Source: Nothopassalora personata (taxonomy: Eukaryota > Ascomycota > Dothideomycetes > Mycosphaerellales > Mycosphaerellaceae). Taken from it: a stretch of DNA of 64,000 bases. This document shows positions 12,201 to 23,921 of the stretch, piece by piece. The notes below the pieces were generated by a model. It made no database searches. It had not been told where the DNA came from and was given only the letters and a program-made list of their open reading frames with translations. The first letter of the stretch is position 1. Every line of letters starts with the position of its first letter. The position numbers were made by a program, and so were the translations under genes. Location: the NCBI GenBank assembly GCA_033816765.1, contig CM066292.1:3038001-3102000 (forward strand). The letters run 5' to 3'.

Positions 12201-13450
12201 GAACGATCTGCGTCGCTACGTTGGGTTCGGCCCGATCGTGGAAGCGCCCATTCGGGAAGAGAGCCAAAGCCTTGATCATCGAAGTTGATGTTGTCCAGCA
12301 TTTCGTTCTGTGGCCACCATGAGCTGGCTCGATAGAATTTGACAAAAAATGGGTGTGCTTTGACCAACAGACTGGCACTGATGTCCATCGTAATGTCCAA
12401 CACTCTCCCCACATCAAGATCGAAGGCTCCTACGAGAGCTAGCACGCGCTGGAAGGCATCCTCTGCGATGTAAGGATTGTCATCGGGACGATTGCTAGCC
12501 TCTTGCGCTGTGCTAAAGAATTCGGTCAATAGCTTAGCATAGCCCTCGCTCTCTTCACGAAGTAGATTGAAGTTGGCCTGACGGTAGAGCGCGTTGGTCG
12601 TCTTTCGTGTTCGCATTTTGTCAAATGTGCTTCTCACGAGTCCCAGTTCCTGCAGCAGAGGTATGTCCAGCTCTTCTCGCATGGCCTGTTGGTCCACTCC
12701 GGTGCTCGCGACAAGCTCTCGGAGAGCAGCACCCTTGTAGTTGGCATCATACAAGAACGAGATGGTGTTGATCGTGATGGAACCCACGTCTAGATCGTCG
12801 TCCTTCTTCGCAGTGATGATCTCGCGTATGGCGAGTCCAGATTGTTTCCCAGTCAGCCTCCCCTCTAACGCTGATCTGACCAGCTCCAGTATGATGTCGC
12901 TAAGCTGCATCTCATCAGATGCTGTTGCCAGCTCGACCACGCTCTTGCTGCCATCTTCCGCCCAGGAGGGCAAAAGGCCGTCCGTGACATGCTGGTACCG
13001 GTATGGCGGCCTCGGTTTGGCTGTCGTTCCGTTCTTCATGGCCACATCAGCATTTCCATTCCCGTTCATATCCGGCGAAGCATCCGGTGCAGACTGTGAG
13101 GCTGGCGCCGGTGTCTCTGTATCATCACGTGAAGTAGTCCTGTATGGTGACCTTGTCAGCTTCCTCACTCGGTATCTCGCGGCGGCCAAAACGGCGATGT
13201 TGTGATGTGACAGTAGACTAACGATGCTGTGCGAGTCGGCGGATTAGCTGGTGGTTCGGCGGTCGCGTGGTGTTCGGGTGCTCTTACGAAGTTCTGGAGC
13301 AGCTGACTCGGTCTCTCGGCCGCTTCCGCTCTGTGATGCTCGCCGTGATATGCGCGACTTCTCAGGTCGGTAGGGTGAAGGGCGGCCAGAGACATCCTCT
13401 TCGGACGCCTGCCGGTCGGGTCGCTTCCGCTTATTCGTGCCGGACGCCAT
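6257..13450 (-). CDS. THO2: THO complex subunit 2 (Tho2/THOC2)
   Basis: Scaffold of the THO subcomplex of TREX, which couples transcription elongation to mRNP assembly and export and limits R-loops (family knowledge). One uninterrupted exon runs from about 13116 to 6257 and holds more than 2,280 codons. The N-terminal 1,550 residues are the helical Tho2 core, including a stretch near THQDILMPMESYQKEVKRL and a following basic coiled region. The last 700 residues are disordered and rich in Arg, Pro, Gly and Ser, ending RKRRHEESGAFDPTKRRRSGGQ. No ATG lies near the start of the long frame. An upstream exon beginning at the ATG at 13450 encodes MASGTNKRKRPDRQ and RPSPYRPE, which resembles fungal Tho2 N-termini. 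Donor 13287 (GTAAGA) and acceptor 13117 (ATACAG) would join them in frame as a 171-nt intron, giving 2,340 residues. That junction is inferred; the product identity is firm. Confidence 0.93.
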
Positions 13451-14910
13451 CGTGTCGGGTCGCTCAAGGGGAGGAAGTCGCAAAGGTGTTCTTGATGATG
13501 CGCTCGAGTCCAGTCGGCATGGAACGATAATGCGCGGGAGGGACTGTCAAGAAGGCCGATGATGAGCTTTGTCGGTAGCACTGGCCGAAGCCGGCTTTGT
13601 TCGAGATGCGGGCTACCATGCGGCGAGAGCAATAGTCGCGATCGAGAATTATCGAGAGCGTCGGGCGAGGAGATGTCGAAGGTGTTGGGCGGTGGAAGGT
13701 GATGTGTGCTCGTTCAGCCTTGAGCCGGGAGGGTTGACCGCACGCTCGCTGGCGTGAAGCTTGTTGGTCTCTTGCTAGCGTGGTTCCGCCGGCCGGACCT
13801 AGAACCTGCTAAAAAGTGGAACAATCGACTACTACATTCACCTACCACTCTGACACCATCTACGATTCCATCAACCTCCCCATAGCGCATCAATCAGCGG
13901 ATGTTGCCGACTCAGTCAGTGAGACATCCGCAAAGTACGCGGTATGCCTCAACGCCTGGCTATCCTACCGTGCCTACTGCAGCTCCCTCCAGGCGTACCT
14001 GGGCTGTATCTCTTCATGAGAACATGCACGCGTCCAGTCCAAGGCTCCCAATCATTGTCGTGCCATCACCCTGACTATGCTGCGCGAAAGTATCCGTACC
14101 TCTGATAGTGCTCCCTCTATATATGTACCTGGCTCCATGGCGGTCTGACCTAAACGTCCATCGACTGTCCCGGAGCTGCTTTGAAAGCACAAGCACATCC
14201 TCCGTCTCCTGTGCAAACAAGACGTTCACGACTAAGGTGAGGGAGCTGCTCAACTATAGTACTCAGTACTCCTGTCGGTAGCGCCTGCTTAACACCTTCC
14301 CGTTTGTGCTTTCAGGGAGGAAAGAGCGAGAACAGCTTCCGATCTCAGGACGAGGAAGGAGCAACGCTTGCTTCACTCCACTCGCTTCACCATTCTCACA
14401 CATTGGACGGCTCTGATCTGCCATCACCTGCATTCCCCTCACTTGATAGTGACACGTGGCTTGGCATGCACGCAGACGGTAGGTGACTTCAACAACGTTA
14501 CTTACCATACGCACCTTTTCATTATTTCTGATGGCTAACGTGGCGACTCCTTTACCACAGATGGGCGCAGACAGTGGTCTGCTCGACCTGTCGCAGCGGC
14601 AACACATCAGAACTCCCACGTCACAGCAGACAGCAGCACCTGTGGTGCCGACCTGCGCTTGCCGTGGGAAGCACAGCAAGAGTGTCGCTTCACTGCCGAC
14701 CATGCTTCCTGCAGTGTCCCGCAGCACCGGCGCTACCACAGATGCGACCGCTGTCCTAGCCCAACAAAATGAGCAGACCACCGTCGACACCTTCACGCAC
14801 GTCACATTTGTTGCCGACATCAACCATATCATTCAGCATCACACGTTACCGATCCAGTCATCAACGACATCGCCAACCACTCAGCAACACCAATCATTAG
14901 TGACATCAAG
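13451..14910. other. Upstream of THO2; possible unresolved 5' exons of the next gene
   Basis: There is no complete gene here. On the plus strand, 13816-14019 is open without an ATG and encodes a segment with CLNAWLSYRAYC. A well-formed intron candidate lies at 14479-14560 (GTAGGT, then GCTAAC, then CCACAG). The segments either side stay open, and one frame continues to a TGA near 14768. These may be exons of the membrane-protein gene at 14911-15469, but I could not join them without a stop or frame change. Confidence 0.35.
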
Positions 14911-15469
14911 ATGAACGGCACCGTCAACTGCACCGCGCTATGCTTACCCGTGAACGGCACCGTCCACTGCCCCCCTCCGTGCTCACCCGTCATTGTGCTA
15001 CCACCCACAGAATGGAGTGCCATGGGTTGGGGAATTGGCATCTTCGGAACCGTATGATACGCTTCTAATTCGGTATTGGTACAAATGGTCTAACATAAGC
15101 CACCTTTAGATCATCGCAGTCTTGACCGTCGGTTGGATTGACAGGAGACGCGATGAGGTAATCCCCTCGGTCAACCGCTGGATCAGAAAACGCATACCTG
15201 AAAAGCCACCGCCCGCATTCGGCCTCGCATGTCGATGGCTTCGCAAACATGTGGACAAGGCTGAGGCCATCGGGAGCCCACCAACCACAACACTGGGTGT
15301 CACGACATCTCATCCACAAATGGCTTTTCAGCCGCCGTCTGCTCAGCGGCAACCTATTCACCTAACAGAGGAGCAAGCGAGAGCATTGTTCAGAGGGCCA
15401 CCACCACGCGCTTACAGAGGGAGGGGAAGGACCAGAGCGAGAGATATGAGCGATGGAGAATCAGTATGA
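14911..15469 (+). CDS. Small single-pass membrane protein (5' end unresolved)
   Basis: Two segments, 14911-15051 and 15110-15469, are joined by a convincing 58-nt intron (GTATGA, internal TCTAAC, TTTAG) into a 166-residue frame. The junction falls inside a hydrophobic stretch, AMGWGIGIFGTIIAVLTVGW, that exists only after splicing and looks like one transmembrane helix. N-terminal to it are two sequons in NGTVNCTALC and VNGTVHC plus several cysteines, suggesting an extracellular, disulphide-bonded domain. C-terminal to it the chain is basic and ends with RAYRGRGRTRARDMSDGESV, suggesting a cytosolic tail. There is no signal peptide at the ATG at 14911, so the real start is probably upstream. 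No family recognised. Confidence 0.42.
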
Positions 15470-16602
15470 GATGGGAATGAACCTGAGATGTATAAACCTA
15501 CAGAGAATGAGCGCATCTGCAAGCATCATCGGCCTCAAGCCTGTTTCGCCCATGGCGAGCTCCGAATGTGTAAAAGGGCGCACCTCGAGTTCATGCTCAA
15601 CCTCGGGTTCGACTACCTCATCGACGCATCTGCAAGCTTTGCGAGGCAAGTGAAGTGAGGCGACGATGGAGGACTCGACGGGAGTAAGCTTAGCAAGGCA
15701 AATTGCGGCATGCATGGATTGTGCGCTTGCTCGTCATTGTCTCGAAAGCGAGTCTACTGCTTTACTCTTTGGGATGGACATGACTGCTCGACCTAAGGTC
15801 CTTCGAAGTGCGAAGGCGCACGTGGCCTCTTTCCCGAAGGTTGAGAAGATTACATGGTATGGGAGCCACTATCTGGGGGGCGGCGACAGTTGATGCTGAG
15901 CTCCCCGCTTGGAGAAGCGCAAATGACTTGGAGAGGAACAGAGCTTGTGTTCCTCTTGACGATGGACATAGTTGCTCTGCACCATCAAGCCGTCGCTTGA
16001 CACATGATATCGAGTGGGATTGGGAACTTCTGACTCATGCAGCACCAACACACGCCTCCCATTCACCGAGCATCACCACTGCCAGAGCGATTTGCAATCT
16101 GGCCACAAGCGCGCGGATTGCGCGCATGACCAGATCCGCCCGTGCTATTGTGGTGTGCATTGTCGCGATGCTTCACTCTGAGACAATCGATTCCCAAAAG
16201 TTTGTATGAGCTGCCTAACGATAAGCCGGGAAACTGAACAACAATGTGAGCTTGCATTCATTTGCGCTGAAACATGATGGGACCCACTGGTGCCTGTTGT
16301 CGAGCCAATGGCGGTCCTTGATGGGAAGTGAGGTCGGATGACTTCTGCAGGTCAGGAGCTGGCTACTTATACGGACCTCAGTTCTCCCAATTCGACCTAT
16401 TCTTCTTCCCACGCACAAATCACTGCAACGCTCTTCGACGACCACCGCAACCACGTTCCACTCCCACCAACAATCACCTCGGCTCTCGACCAACATCCCA
16501 AGGTAGGTGACTCAAACTTCAACCTACCACTCTTCCACTATCGCTTGATCTTACTGACACTGTCCCTTCAGTCTCAACCACTCTTCCTCACCAACCATTA
16601 CC
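15470..16602. other. Intergenic, nothing recognised
   Basis: About 1.1 kb. Several short frames occur on both strands without domain, signal peptide or splice support. The right end, pyrimidine-rich around 16520-16600, is the probable leader of the following gene. A possible 5'-leader intron (donor GTAGGT near 16503, acceptor TTCAG near 16571) lies just before that gene's ATG. Confidence 0.4.
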
Positions 16603-17378
16603 ATGTCTGACGCTTCCAACCCCAAGCCAGATACTACTGCTGAGACCGCTCAGCTCCCTGAGAAGTTCCAGAAACTCCTCATCGCCGGCGTGCTCTCGGC
16701 CAAGAGTGGTCTGCCGGACGTGGACTTCGACAAGCTGACCAAGCTCGGCCGCTTCAACACCAAGAAAACCGCGCAGGTATGTGTACTCACCTTCCAATTA
16801 GGCACCACAAGTTGACCATCTATCAGAACCAATGGGGAGAATTGAAGAAGTTGCTCAAGACCATGAATCCCGAGGCTTTCGAGGCCGCCGCCGCTGCCAA
16901 GCGTGAGTGACAGTGCCCCTCCATCCACGTTGACCATACTGACGCCTACTTGACAGCAGCTGCTCCCAAGGCCGCCAACACTCCTAAGAAGCGCGGCAAG
17001 CAGGAGTCCGACGGCGAGGACGCAGCCGAAGGCGAGGCTGGCGAGGAGGCTCCACCAAGCGCAAAGAAGCCCAAGACCACACCACGCAAGAAGAAGGTAG
17101 ATGCCGACGCTGCCGACGGCGACGCCTCTCCCACCAAGAAGCCCAAGGCCGCTCCGCGCAAGAAGGCTACCCCGAAGAAGACCAAGGCCGGTGAGGAGGC
17201 CATCGGAGAGCCAGCCGCCAAGGTCACGGGAAGGGAGAAGAGTGCAATCGAGGCCAAGGAGGACGGCGGGGAAACTGTCAAGAGCGAGGAGACTGAGAAG
17301 GAGAAGACTCCTAAGGCCGCGGCCGAGGGTGACAAGGACACCAGCATGGATGGCGTTGACGCGGTTGTCGCCATTTGA
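16603..17378 (+). CDS. Lysine/alanine-rich nuclear protein with SANT/Myb-like head
   Basis: Three exons, 16603-16776, 16827-16902 and 16957-17378, encode 223 residues. The first 80 residues (FQKLLIAGVLSAKSG, DVDFDKLTKLGRFNTKKTAQ, NQWGELKKLL) have the helix pattern and tryptophan placement of the fungal Myb/SANT-like module common in small ascomycete proteins; that assignment is inference. The rest is low complexity, with repeated KKPK, PRKK and TPKK blocks among acidic stretches, like linker-histone or AT-hook tails, so chromatin binding is plausible. The second intron ends in a tandem acceptor CAGCAG (16954-16959), which can add or drop one residue. The first intron is GTATGT to ATCAG. The start is the first ATG after a pyrimidine-rich leader. 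Confidence 0.75.
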
Positions 17379-18165
17379 GCGCTGGCCTCGACCGACTGCT
17401 TAATCAACTTGCTTACTTTACTCGCATGACTGCTTGGGCGTTGGACGTGCTGGTCATCGTGACCGGCGGCAGAGATACCCAGGGCGGCATTGCTTCTTTT
17501 GCCTCTTTTGCTGGCGTTGAGAAGAAAAATAGACGGCGGTGATCGCTCGAGCGATGAGACACTCTATGATGGCCTATGGCTTATGCACTAGCCATGACAA
17601 GGAATGAGAATGAATGTATGACCTTTGCTTGAATTTGTTTCCTGTTGTCGCATACAGCATACAGGTGAGGTTGAGGAGGTCGCGGTAGAGTTGAGCATGG
17701 GTGTGCTGAGGTGTACGCGCAGCCAAGCACCTGCAAGACCAGACGCGATCGTTTCGTGATGTCGCTCACCATGACAGTTAGTAGACACTGTTCTTACAGT
17801 GTCGACATGCTACTCGAAGATGATCGACCCAGCCTGTTCCAACGCTATCGCCCTCCTGCTGCTGGATTGCCGCAAGCCGTGATCTGTCCAACCGACTTCC
17901 TAACGACACTCAGGGACGCGACACCACCGCAAGCCTGCCGTCGAAGTCTTCATGATCTCTTCATCAAGAGATCCACTATGCGATGCCTTCTCGTGTAATC
18001 AGACTTCCCCACTCGTTCCATTCCCCATGCAAGATAAGCGACAGGCAAGATGTCAGGCACCTGCATCGAGCGGAGAAATCGGGCTCGGGGTAGTACACCG
18101 CGAGTGGAGCCATAGCAGGGTCATGATCTAAAAACTCACACGCATCTGCCCAGAGCTCGAGGTAA
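17379..18165. other. Intergenic, nothing recognised
   Basis: About 790 bp holding the 3' end of the preceding gene and the promoter of the GH78 gene. No RNA gene or repeat seen. Confidence 0.45.
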
Positions 18166-20366
18166 ATGTCTCTTACAAAAGTCGGTATGATCAGGCACAG
18201 CTTGCTCGCTCTCGTCGCGAGGTGCTTGTTCACGGCAGCAGCGCAGTCGTGCTGGCGCAACACAGTATGCAAGGGACCCGAAGAAGCTGCATTTCCCGGA
18301 CCTTGGGATGAGAGTATCCACGCTCCTGAATCAAGGACAGTTGCGCCAATCAGCATCCTGTCCCTCAGCAATGCCTCCATCATTTCCAGCTACCCAGCTA
18401 CTCCAACCCTGCAAGGCAACGCCAGCGCATACGTCTACGACTTTGGTAAAGAGGTGGGAGGTATAGTCAATGTCAAGTACTCCACTACTGGCGGGGCAGG
18501 ATCTCTAGGACTCGCCTTTACGGAAGCCAAGAACTGGATCGGCCTTGCTAGCGACTCTAGTAACGGGAAGTTCGCACGCGGTACAGGTGACCAAGCATGC
18601 GCCGATGGCGCGCTGTACTCGCGCTTCTCTTCTGCTGGGAACCATACCTATGAGATGGAGCCACCCAAACTTCGAGGTGGATTCAGATACCTCACGCTTT
18701 TCCTGCTGTCGAACAGCACCAAGACCACTTTGAGTATCGATAATGTGTCCCTCGAGATTGGTTTCCAGCCTACTTGGTCGAATCTGCGCGCATATCAAGG
18801 CTACTTCCACTCCAATGATGAGATCCTGAACAAGATCTGGTATTCTGGAGCATACACTCTGCAGACGAACTACGTGCCTACCGATACCGGACGATGGGTG
18901 CCAACGTTGGCATCGAGCTGGGCGAACAATGGATCGCTATCCAATGGCTCAACTGTCATCGTGGATGGAGCGAAGCGAGATAGAGCTGTGTGGCCAGGAG
19001 ACATGGGTATTGCCGTACCTGCTTCTTTCGTTTCGCTTGGCAATGATCTTGACAGCGTCAGGAATGCGTTACAAACCATGTATGACCACCAGAATAGTGA
19101 CGGGTCTCTACCAGAAGCAGGACCACCTCTTTTGCAACAAGATAGCGACACGTATCACTGCTGGACCATGATAGGCACCTACAACTACGTGCTCTACACC
19201 AACGACACCGACTTTTTACGACAGAATTGGGACCGCTATCTTTTTGCGATGAATTACGTCCTCAGCCTAGTCCTCGAGCCTTTGGGCCTCCTGAACGTTA
19301 CCGGCACCCGAGACTGGGCACGGCAAGCCACCGGCGGCAACAGTACCGAACCCAACATGATATTGTACAAGACTCTGACGACCGGCGCCGAGCTAGCAAC
19401 ATGGCTAGGCGACACAGCCCTCAGCGCGGCCTATCTCTCTCGAGCAGAGTCCCTAGCCAGGAATATTCTCACTCACCTATATGATCCCGGCTATGGCGCT
19501 TTCAAAGACAACACAACAAACACAACCCTGCACCCTCAAGATGGGAACAGCATGGCCCTCGTATTCGGCGTGGTATCCAACACTTCATCCTTCGCTCAAT
19601 CCATCTCCTCCCGCCTCACAGAAAACTGGACCCCGATCGGCGCTGAAGCACCGGAGTTGCCCGATAACATCTCGCCTTTCATTTCCTCCTTCGAGATTCA
19701 AGCACATCTGACAATTGGCCAGACTGCGAGAGCGTTGGAGCTGATAAGACGAAGCTGGGGCTGGTATCTCAATAATCCGAATGGGACACAGTCTACAGTC
19801 ATTGAGGGGTATTTGACAAATGGCTCTTTTGGCTACCGCAATTATCGCGGCTACGCCTATGATCCTAGCTATGTAAGTCATGCGCATGGGTGGAGTGCTG
19901 GGCCTACTAGCGCGTTGACGGAGTTTGTGCTTGGATTGAGGTGAGTCTTCGCATCGTGAGATTTGCTTAACGTGTGTCAAGTGGTGATATCCTGGGTGCT
20001 CGTGTGGTGGGTCGTGGGTCATATGCTATGCTAATATGGCGCAGGATCACTGGAGTCGTTGGCAGTACGTGGACGCTCGCGCCGCAGTTTGGAGATTTGA
20101 CGAATGTAGAGGGAGGCTTTGTTACGAGTCTGGGTAAGTTTCAGGCTGGTTGGAACGTCACTGGTAATGGAATGGGGTATAGTCTTGAGTTAAGTACGCC
20201 TGAGGGGACGGAGGGAACGGTGGTGTTGCCGGAGTTGCCGATATGGGGAGGGGGTGGAAATGCGAGTGTGGTGTTCAATGGAGAGAAGAGGAGTGATGTG
20301 GTGGCGGGTAGTAGTTTCAAGGTCGAGGGAGGGGTGCATAGGATAGTCGTTGGGTGGTCGTGGTGA
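18166..20366 (+). CDS. Secreted GH78 alpha-L-rhamnosidase-like enzyme
   Basis: Exons 18166-19940 and 20045-20366, separated by a 104-nt intron (GTGAGT to GCGCAG), give 698 residues. Starting at the eighth codon (ATG 18187) would give 691 and a cleaner signal peptide, MIRHSLLALVARCLFTAAAQ. The central (alpha/alpha)6 barrel is recognisable from WVPTLASSWANNGS, KRDRAVWPGDMGIAVPASFVS, NSDGSLPEAGPP and YHCWTMIGTYNYVLYTND, as in fungal GH78/Bac_rhamnosid proteins. The acidic residues in RDRAVWPGDMG and the downstream SDTYHCW region fit the usual active-site area. More than ten N-glycosylation sequons support secretion. The C-terminal exon forms the beta-sandwich expected after the barrel and ends HRIVVGWSW. 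Likely role: release of rhamnose from plant glycosides or pectin (family knowledge); substrate not predictable. Confidence 0.93.
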
Positions 20367-20660
20367 CAGAGGATACTATAGCTGTCGTTAGAGGGAGCTA
20401 CGCGCCATCCATGTCTGCATTGTACCATCTGCTACATCGTCTGACCTGCCGTGAGCTGTACAGCTCACCAAGATGGAGCTGTACCGAGGCGACCTCGCAA
20501 CCGAAGGACGCAGATCCCGAACCGGGATCTTTTGCCGCAGACGGCATTGAACTCTAGCGATAGGTCTGAACAACAACACAGTACACAATCTTCTTCTAGA
20601 AGAGGCTGCCCAGGTTTGACTGATCGGTTTCAAGAAGCTACAAGTCAGCAAAAGCACACA

Positions 20661-21434
20661 ATGGTCTACTACGAGCCCGGAAAATCGCCTCATGGCTTAC
20701 CCCGAGATCCCTTCAAGGTCAAATCCAAATGTCCAGACTACATACACTACACATCTCTAACCTTCCCCCCACAGTCCTGCGTAACCCCCCGCCCCATCGG
20801 CTGGATCTCATCCAAATCAAAGAATGGCATCGACAACCTAGCCCCCTACTCCCAATTCAACAACCTCACCTTCGACCCACCCTACGTCATGTTCTCCGCC
20901 AACCAAGACCTACACGAAAATCGCAAAGACACCGTCAACAACGTCGAAGCCACCCACGAGTTCTGCTGGAACATGGCAACGTGGGACCTCCGCGAAGCCG
21001 TCAACGCCACGGCTGAATGGTTCACGGACGAAGTTGACGAATTCACGCGTGCAGGCCTTGAGAAGGAACTTGCGAAGCAGGTGAACGTCAACATGGTGAA
21101 AGCGTCCCCCGTCAAGTTTGAGTGTCGGTACTACACGACTCTGAGACTTCCTGGCAATCCGCCGATGGGGACGTGTGATGTAATCATTGGACGGGTTGTG
21201 GGGGTGCATATTGATGAGAGAGTGCTGACGGATGGGTGCATTGATCTCGGGAAGGCGATGCCGATCGCGAGGTGTGGCTATCATCAGTATACGGTTGTGA
21301 TGAGTGAGAGTCTTTTTGAGATGGTGATTCCAGGGGATCCGAAGCAGCTTGTTGGATTGGAGGGGAATGCGGAGGGGCAGAAGGATGGGGAATTGAAGGA
21401 AGCCAGACCGACGGGGGCGGAGGAAGGGCCATGA
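20661..21434 (+). CDS. Flavin reductase-like (FMN-binding split barrel) protein
   Basis: Single-exon frame of 257 residues starting at ATG 20661 (MVYYEPGKSPHGLP). The frame is open further upstream, but that part is unlike the family and contains the previous intergenic sequence. The segments SCVTPRPIGWISSKSKNGIDNLAPYSQFNNLTFDPPYVMFSA (here only cited by its key PRPIGW and NLAPYS motifs), DTVNNVEATHEFCWN and MGTCDVIIGRVVGVHID match the flavin_reduct/DIM6-NTAB family, which binds FMN. Many fungal members are of unknown substrate. It starts about 295 bp after the GH78 stop on the same strand. The C-terminal tail is Glu/Gly-rich. Confidence 0.92.
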   Translation: MVYYEPGKSPHGLPRDPFKVKSKCPDYIHYTSLTFPPQSCVTPRPIGWISSKSKNGIDNLAPYSQFNNLTFDPPYVMFSANQDLHENRKDTVNNVEATHEFCWNMATWDLREAVNATAEWFTDEVDEFTRAGLEKELAKQVNVNMVKASPVKFECRYYTTLRLPGNPPMGTCDVIIGRVVGVHIDERVLTDGCIDLGKAMPIARCGYHQYTVVMSESLFEMVIPGDPKQLVGLEGNAEGQKDGELKEARPTGAEEGP

Positions 21435-22964
21435 TGATGATGGTGACTTGCTGAACGGGGGAGGTGGGGGGGGGGCGGGGTTAACCTGATCGATACCTAG
21501 CGACGGTGATATGCTGTAGATATCGGATGTACCTTGCCGGCGGGGGGGGGGAGGTTTCTCCGAGGGCCGCTGCTTCCTGCGCTGCTCCTCATCTGTTGCT
21601 ATAACAGCATCGACTTTCAACGACGACCATCATCGCTCGCACTCATCCAGCGTGCAGCATTGGCTAAATTTACTTGTTCTTGTGAAAGTCGCAATCTCGT
21701 TTCCAGGGGCGACTTCTCGTCCTCAAACATTGCCGGCAGATGGTCTTAGCATCTGCGAAGGCAGCATGGCACAGCTGTTTTGAGCCCAGAGAACACGGCT
21801 GTGGGCGTGGTTGACACCACAAACTGGGCCCAATTTCCACGTTGCCACGACATGGCGGCGCCATGGCGCGCTTCTGCTGTCAGTCTTGTCCACGACGACA
21901 CTTCCACGACTCTCCACGACTCTCCACGGCGTCGCCGAGCACTTCAGCACGCGAAGTCCTGTCGAGTAGCACGGGAGTCAGGAGACTTTCTTCTGCGCGA
22001 CTAGTGTTTTCGTCGCACCCAAGCTTGGAGATCTACACGCTTCAGGAACCGCTACCGAGGGTCTCGAACTCCTCGATCCTTCGCTAGCGAATCAGGTCCT
22101 GTTGTCCAGGAAGATGCGCTTCTCCTTCCAGCTGGACTTCTCAAAATGGTCAAACATGTTCAAGCAGGCGAAAGAGTGGTCTCGCCGTCTTCCGTTTCGA
22201 CGAGCACAAGTGCTCATCGTGATAGGTTCAAATCACTGCCCGGAGCCGTCTCCTCACTGCCTCGGACGAAAGATCCCCGCCAACTGGTCTTTTATGCAGC
22301 ACATGTCACGCGCAAGTCTTGGAGTGTGCAGCAGAAGGACCTGGAATTGCTTTCTCATGGCAAAGCGGTATCGTTTGGGACATGCTCCGTCTCAGGCGAC
22401 TCAGCATAATCGTCGGTCTGATTCCTGACATGATGGCCATCATCAGCAGGGCCCAAAGAGAGATGCCAGATCTTGCGCATGGCTGTGCATATTCGCCATA
22501 CAGGCTTTGACGGTCCTATGGAAGTGCAGAGACAGACGCGCGGGATATTTCCCTAGCGATATCCAGCTAGTGCGAACGCCTCCCGCACATGTCGACGCGG
22601 CTTTTACTATGGACCGCGGCCAGGAAATTGTCTACAGCCAGCCGCGAGGCGGTCGCAATTCACTTTTGTGGCAGTTTCGACTCCTCGGCATCTGCTATCC
22701 ATGCTATTGGGCCTATCCAGACGCATGGCAGAGCGGTGGGACGAACCGCCCAAGACGACTACTGAACAACGGCCGCCAGGGCGATAGATTCTGGACGCCG
22801 CCGGTAAGATGTCAAGAAGTCTCCTGTTGTTGCACCATTTCCTAGCAGATTCTTGTAAAACGACATCTGTCTCTTCAGCCTTCGATCTTTGTGTACATAG
22901 ATACAAGAGGCATCATTACTCACCACATTGACTCGCTACATTCTGCTTCGAAGCACCGCTTAAC
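21435..22964. other. Long intergenic region, nothing recognised
   Basis: About 1.5 kb. It holds a guanine-rich stretch at 21458-21480 and a guanine run near 21541-21551. A short tandem array of about 10 bp (CCACGACTCT) lies at 21904-21925. Open frames of 75-112 codons around 22100-22850 show no domain and start without a convincing context. The last 150 bp is the likely GH16 promoter. Confidence 0.4.
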
Positions 22965-23921
22965 ATGAAGACCTTCACCACAGCAGTATCTCTAGCACTC
23001 TACGCCGGCTGTGCCCTCGCCGCAGCACCATCAACTTCAGGCACACAATGGAAGAAGACCCTCTTCCTCGACGACTTCACCGGCGGATCAGGACAAGCTC
23101 CTGACAGTTCCAAGTGGACGGCAGTCACCGGCACAAAGTACCCAGGTGGCCCAGAGCAATGGGGTACTGGCGAGATTCAAACCTATACGACCTCGGGCAA
23201 CAACGTCCGTCAAGCTGGTAACGGAAATCTCAACATCATCCCCGTCAAGAACAACGCGGGAGCTTGGACAAGCGCTAGACTGGAGACCAACTCCGCCAGC
23301 TTCGCTGCCCCAGCTGGCGGCAAGCTGCGTGTTGAGGCTCGTATCTCGATGCCAGATGTCACTAGTGCCAACGGCCTAGGCTACTGGCCGGCTTTCTGGA
23401 TGCTTGGAGGCGATTTCAGGCAGAACCGCACGAACTGGCCGGCAGTGGGCGAGATCGACATCATGGAGAATGTCAATGGTCAAAATACCATGGTCAATGT
23501 GCTGCATTGCGTAAATTTCCCCGTCCCAGTCCTCCCTCTTCGAGACCATCCACTAACGACTTTCTAGGACATCAACCCCGGCGGTCGCTGCAACGAACCC
23601 AACGGCCTAGGCCAAACCAACTCCTGCTCCGGCGGCCGCTGCCCAGGTAGCTTCCACATCTACGAAGTCGTCATTGACCGCTCCGTCCAGCCTGAACAAC
23701 TCAAGTTCTGGGTCGACCGCTCTCTTCGCAAGACCATCACGCAGAATGATCTGGGAACCACAGTCTGGGCGCAGACGATTCAGAAGGGGTTCTATATTGT
23801 TCTGAATGTGGCGATGGGAGGTTCTTACCCGAATGCCGTGGCGGGAACGAGCACGCCGACGAATTCGACGGTTAGTGGGAGGCCTATGCAGGTGGACTAT
23901 GTTGCTGTTTGGAGTACTTGA
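22965..23921 (+). CDS. Secreted GH16 endo-beta-1,3(4)-glucanase
   Basis: Exons 22965-23510 and 23568-23921 with a 57-nt intron (GTAAAT, CTAAC branch, TCTAG) encode 299 residues. Residues 1-20 form a signal peptide ending in LAA/AP. The catalytic signature GEIDIMENVNG sits at 162-172. By family knowledge E163 is the nucleophile, D165 the assisting residue and E168 the acid/base. The cradle strands YWPAFWMLGGDFR and PMQVDYVAVWST are typical of the GH16 jelly roll. The length is normal for the soluble eglC/laminarinase-like class without GPI anchor or binding module. Likely hydrolyses beta-1,3 or mixed-linkage glucans outside the cell. A conserved cysteine-rich loop (RCNEP, NSCSGGRCPG) follows the intron. 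Confidence 0.95.

Noticed and set aside
20910..21620. 236-codon minus-strand frame
   Set aside because: Antisense of the flavin-reductase-like gene with Pro/Ser low complexity.
22102..22845. Several frames of 75-112 codons between the flavin-reductase and GH16 genes
   Set aside because: Overlapping frames with no domain, no signal peptide and no plausible splicing.
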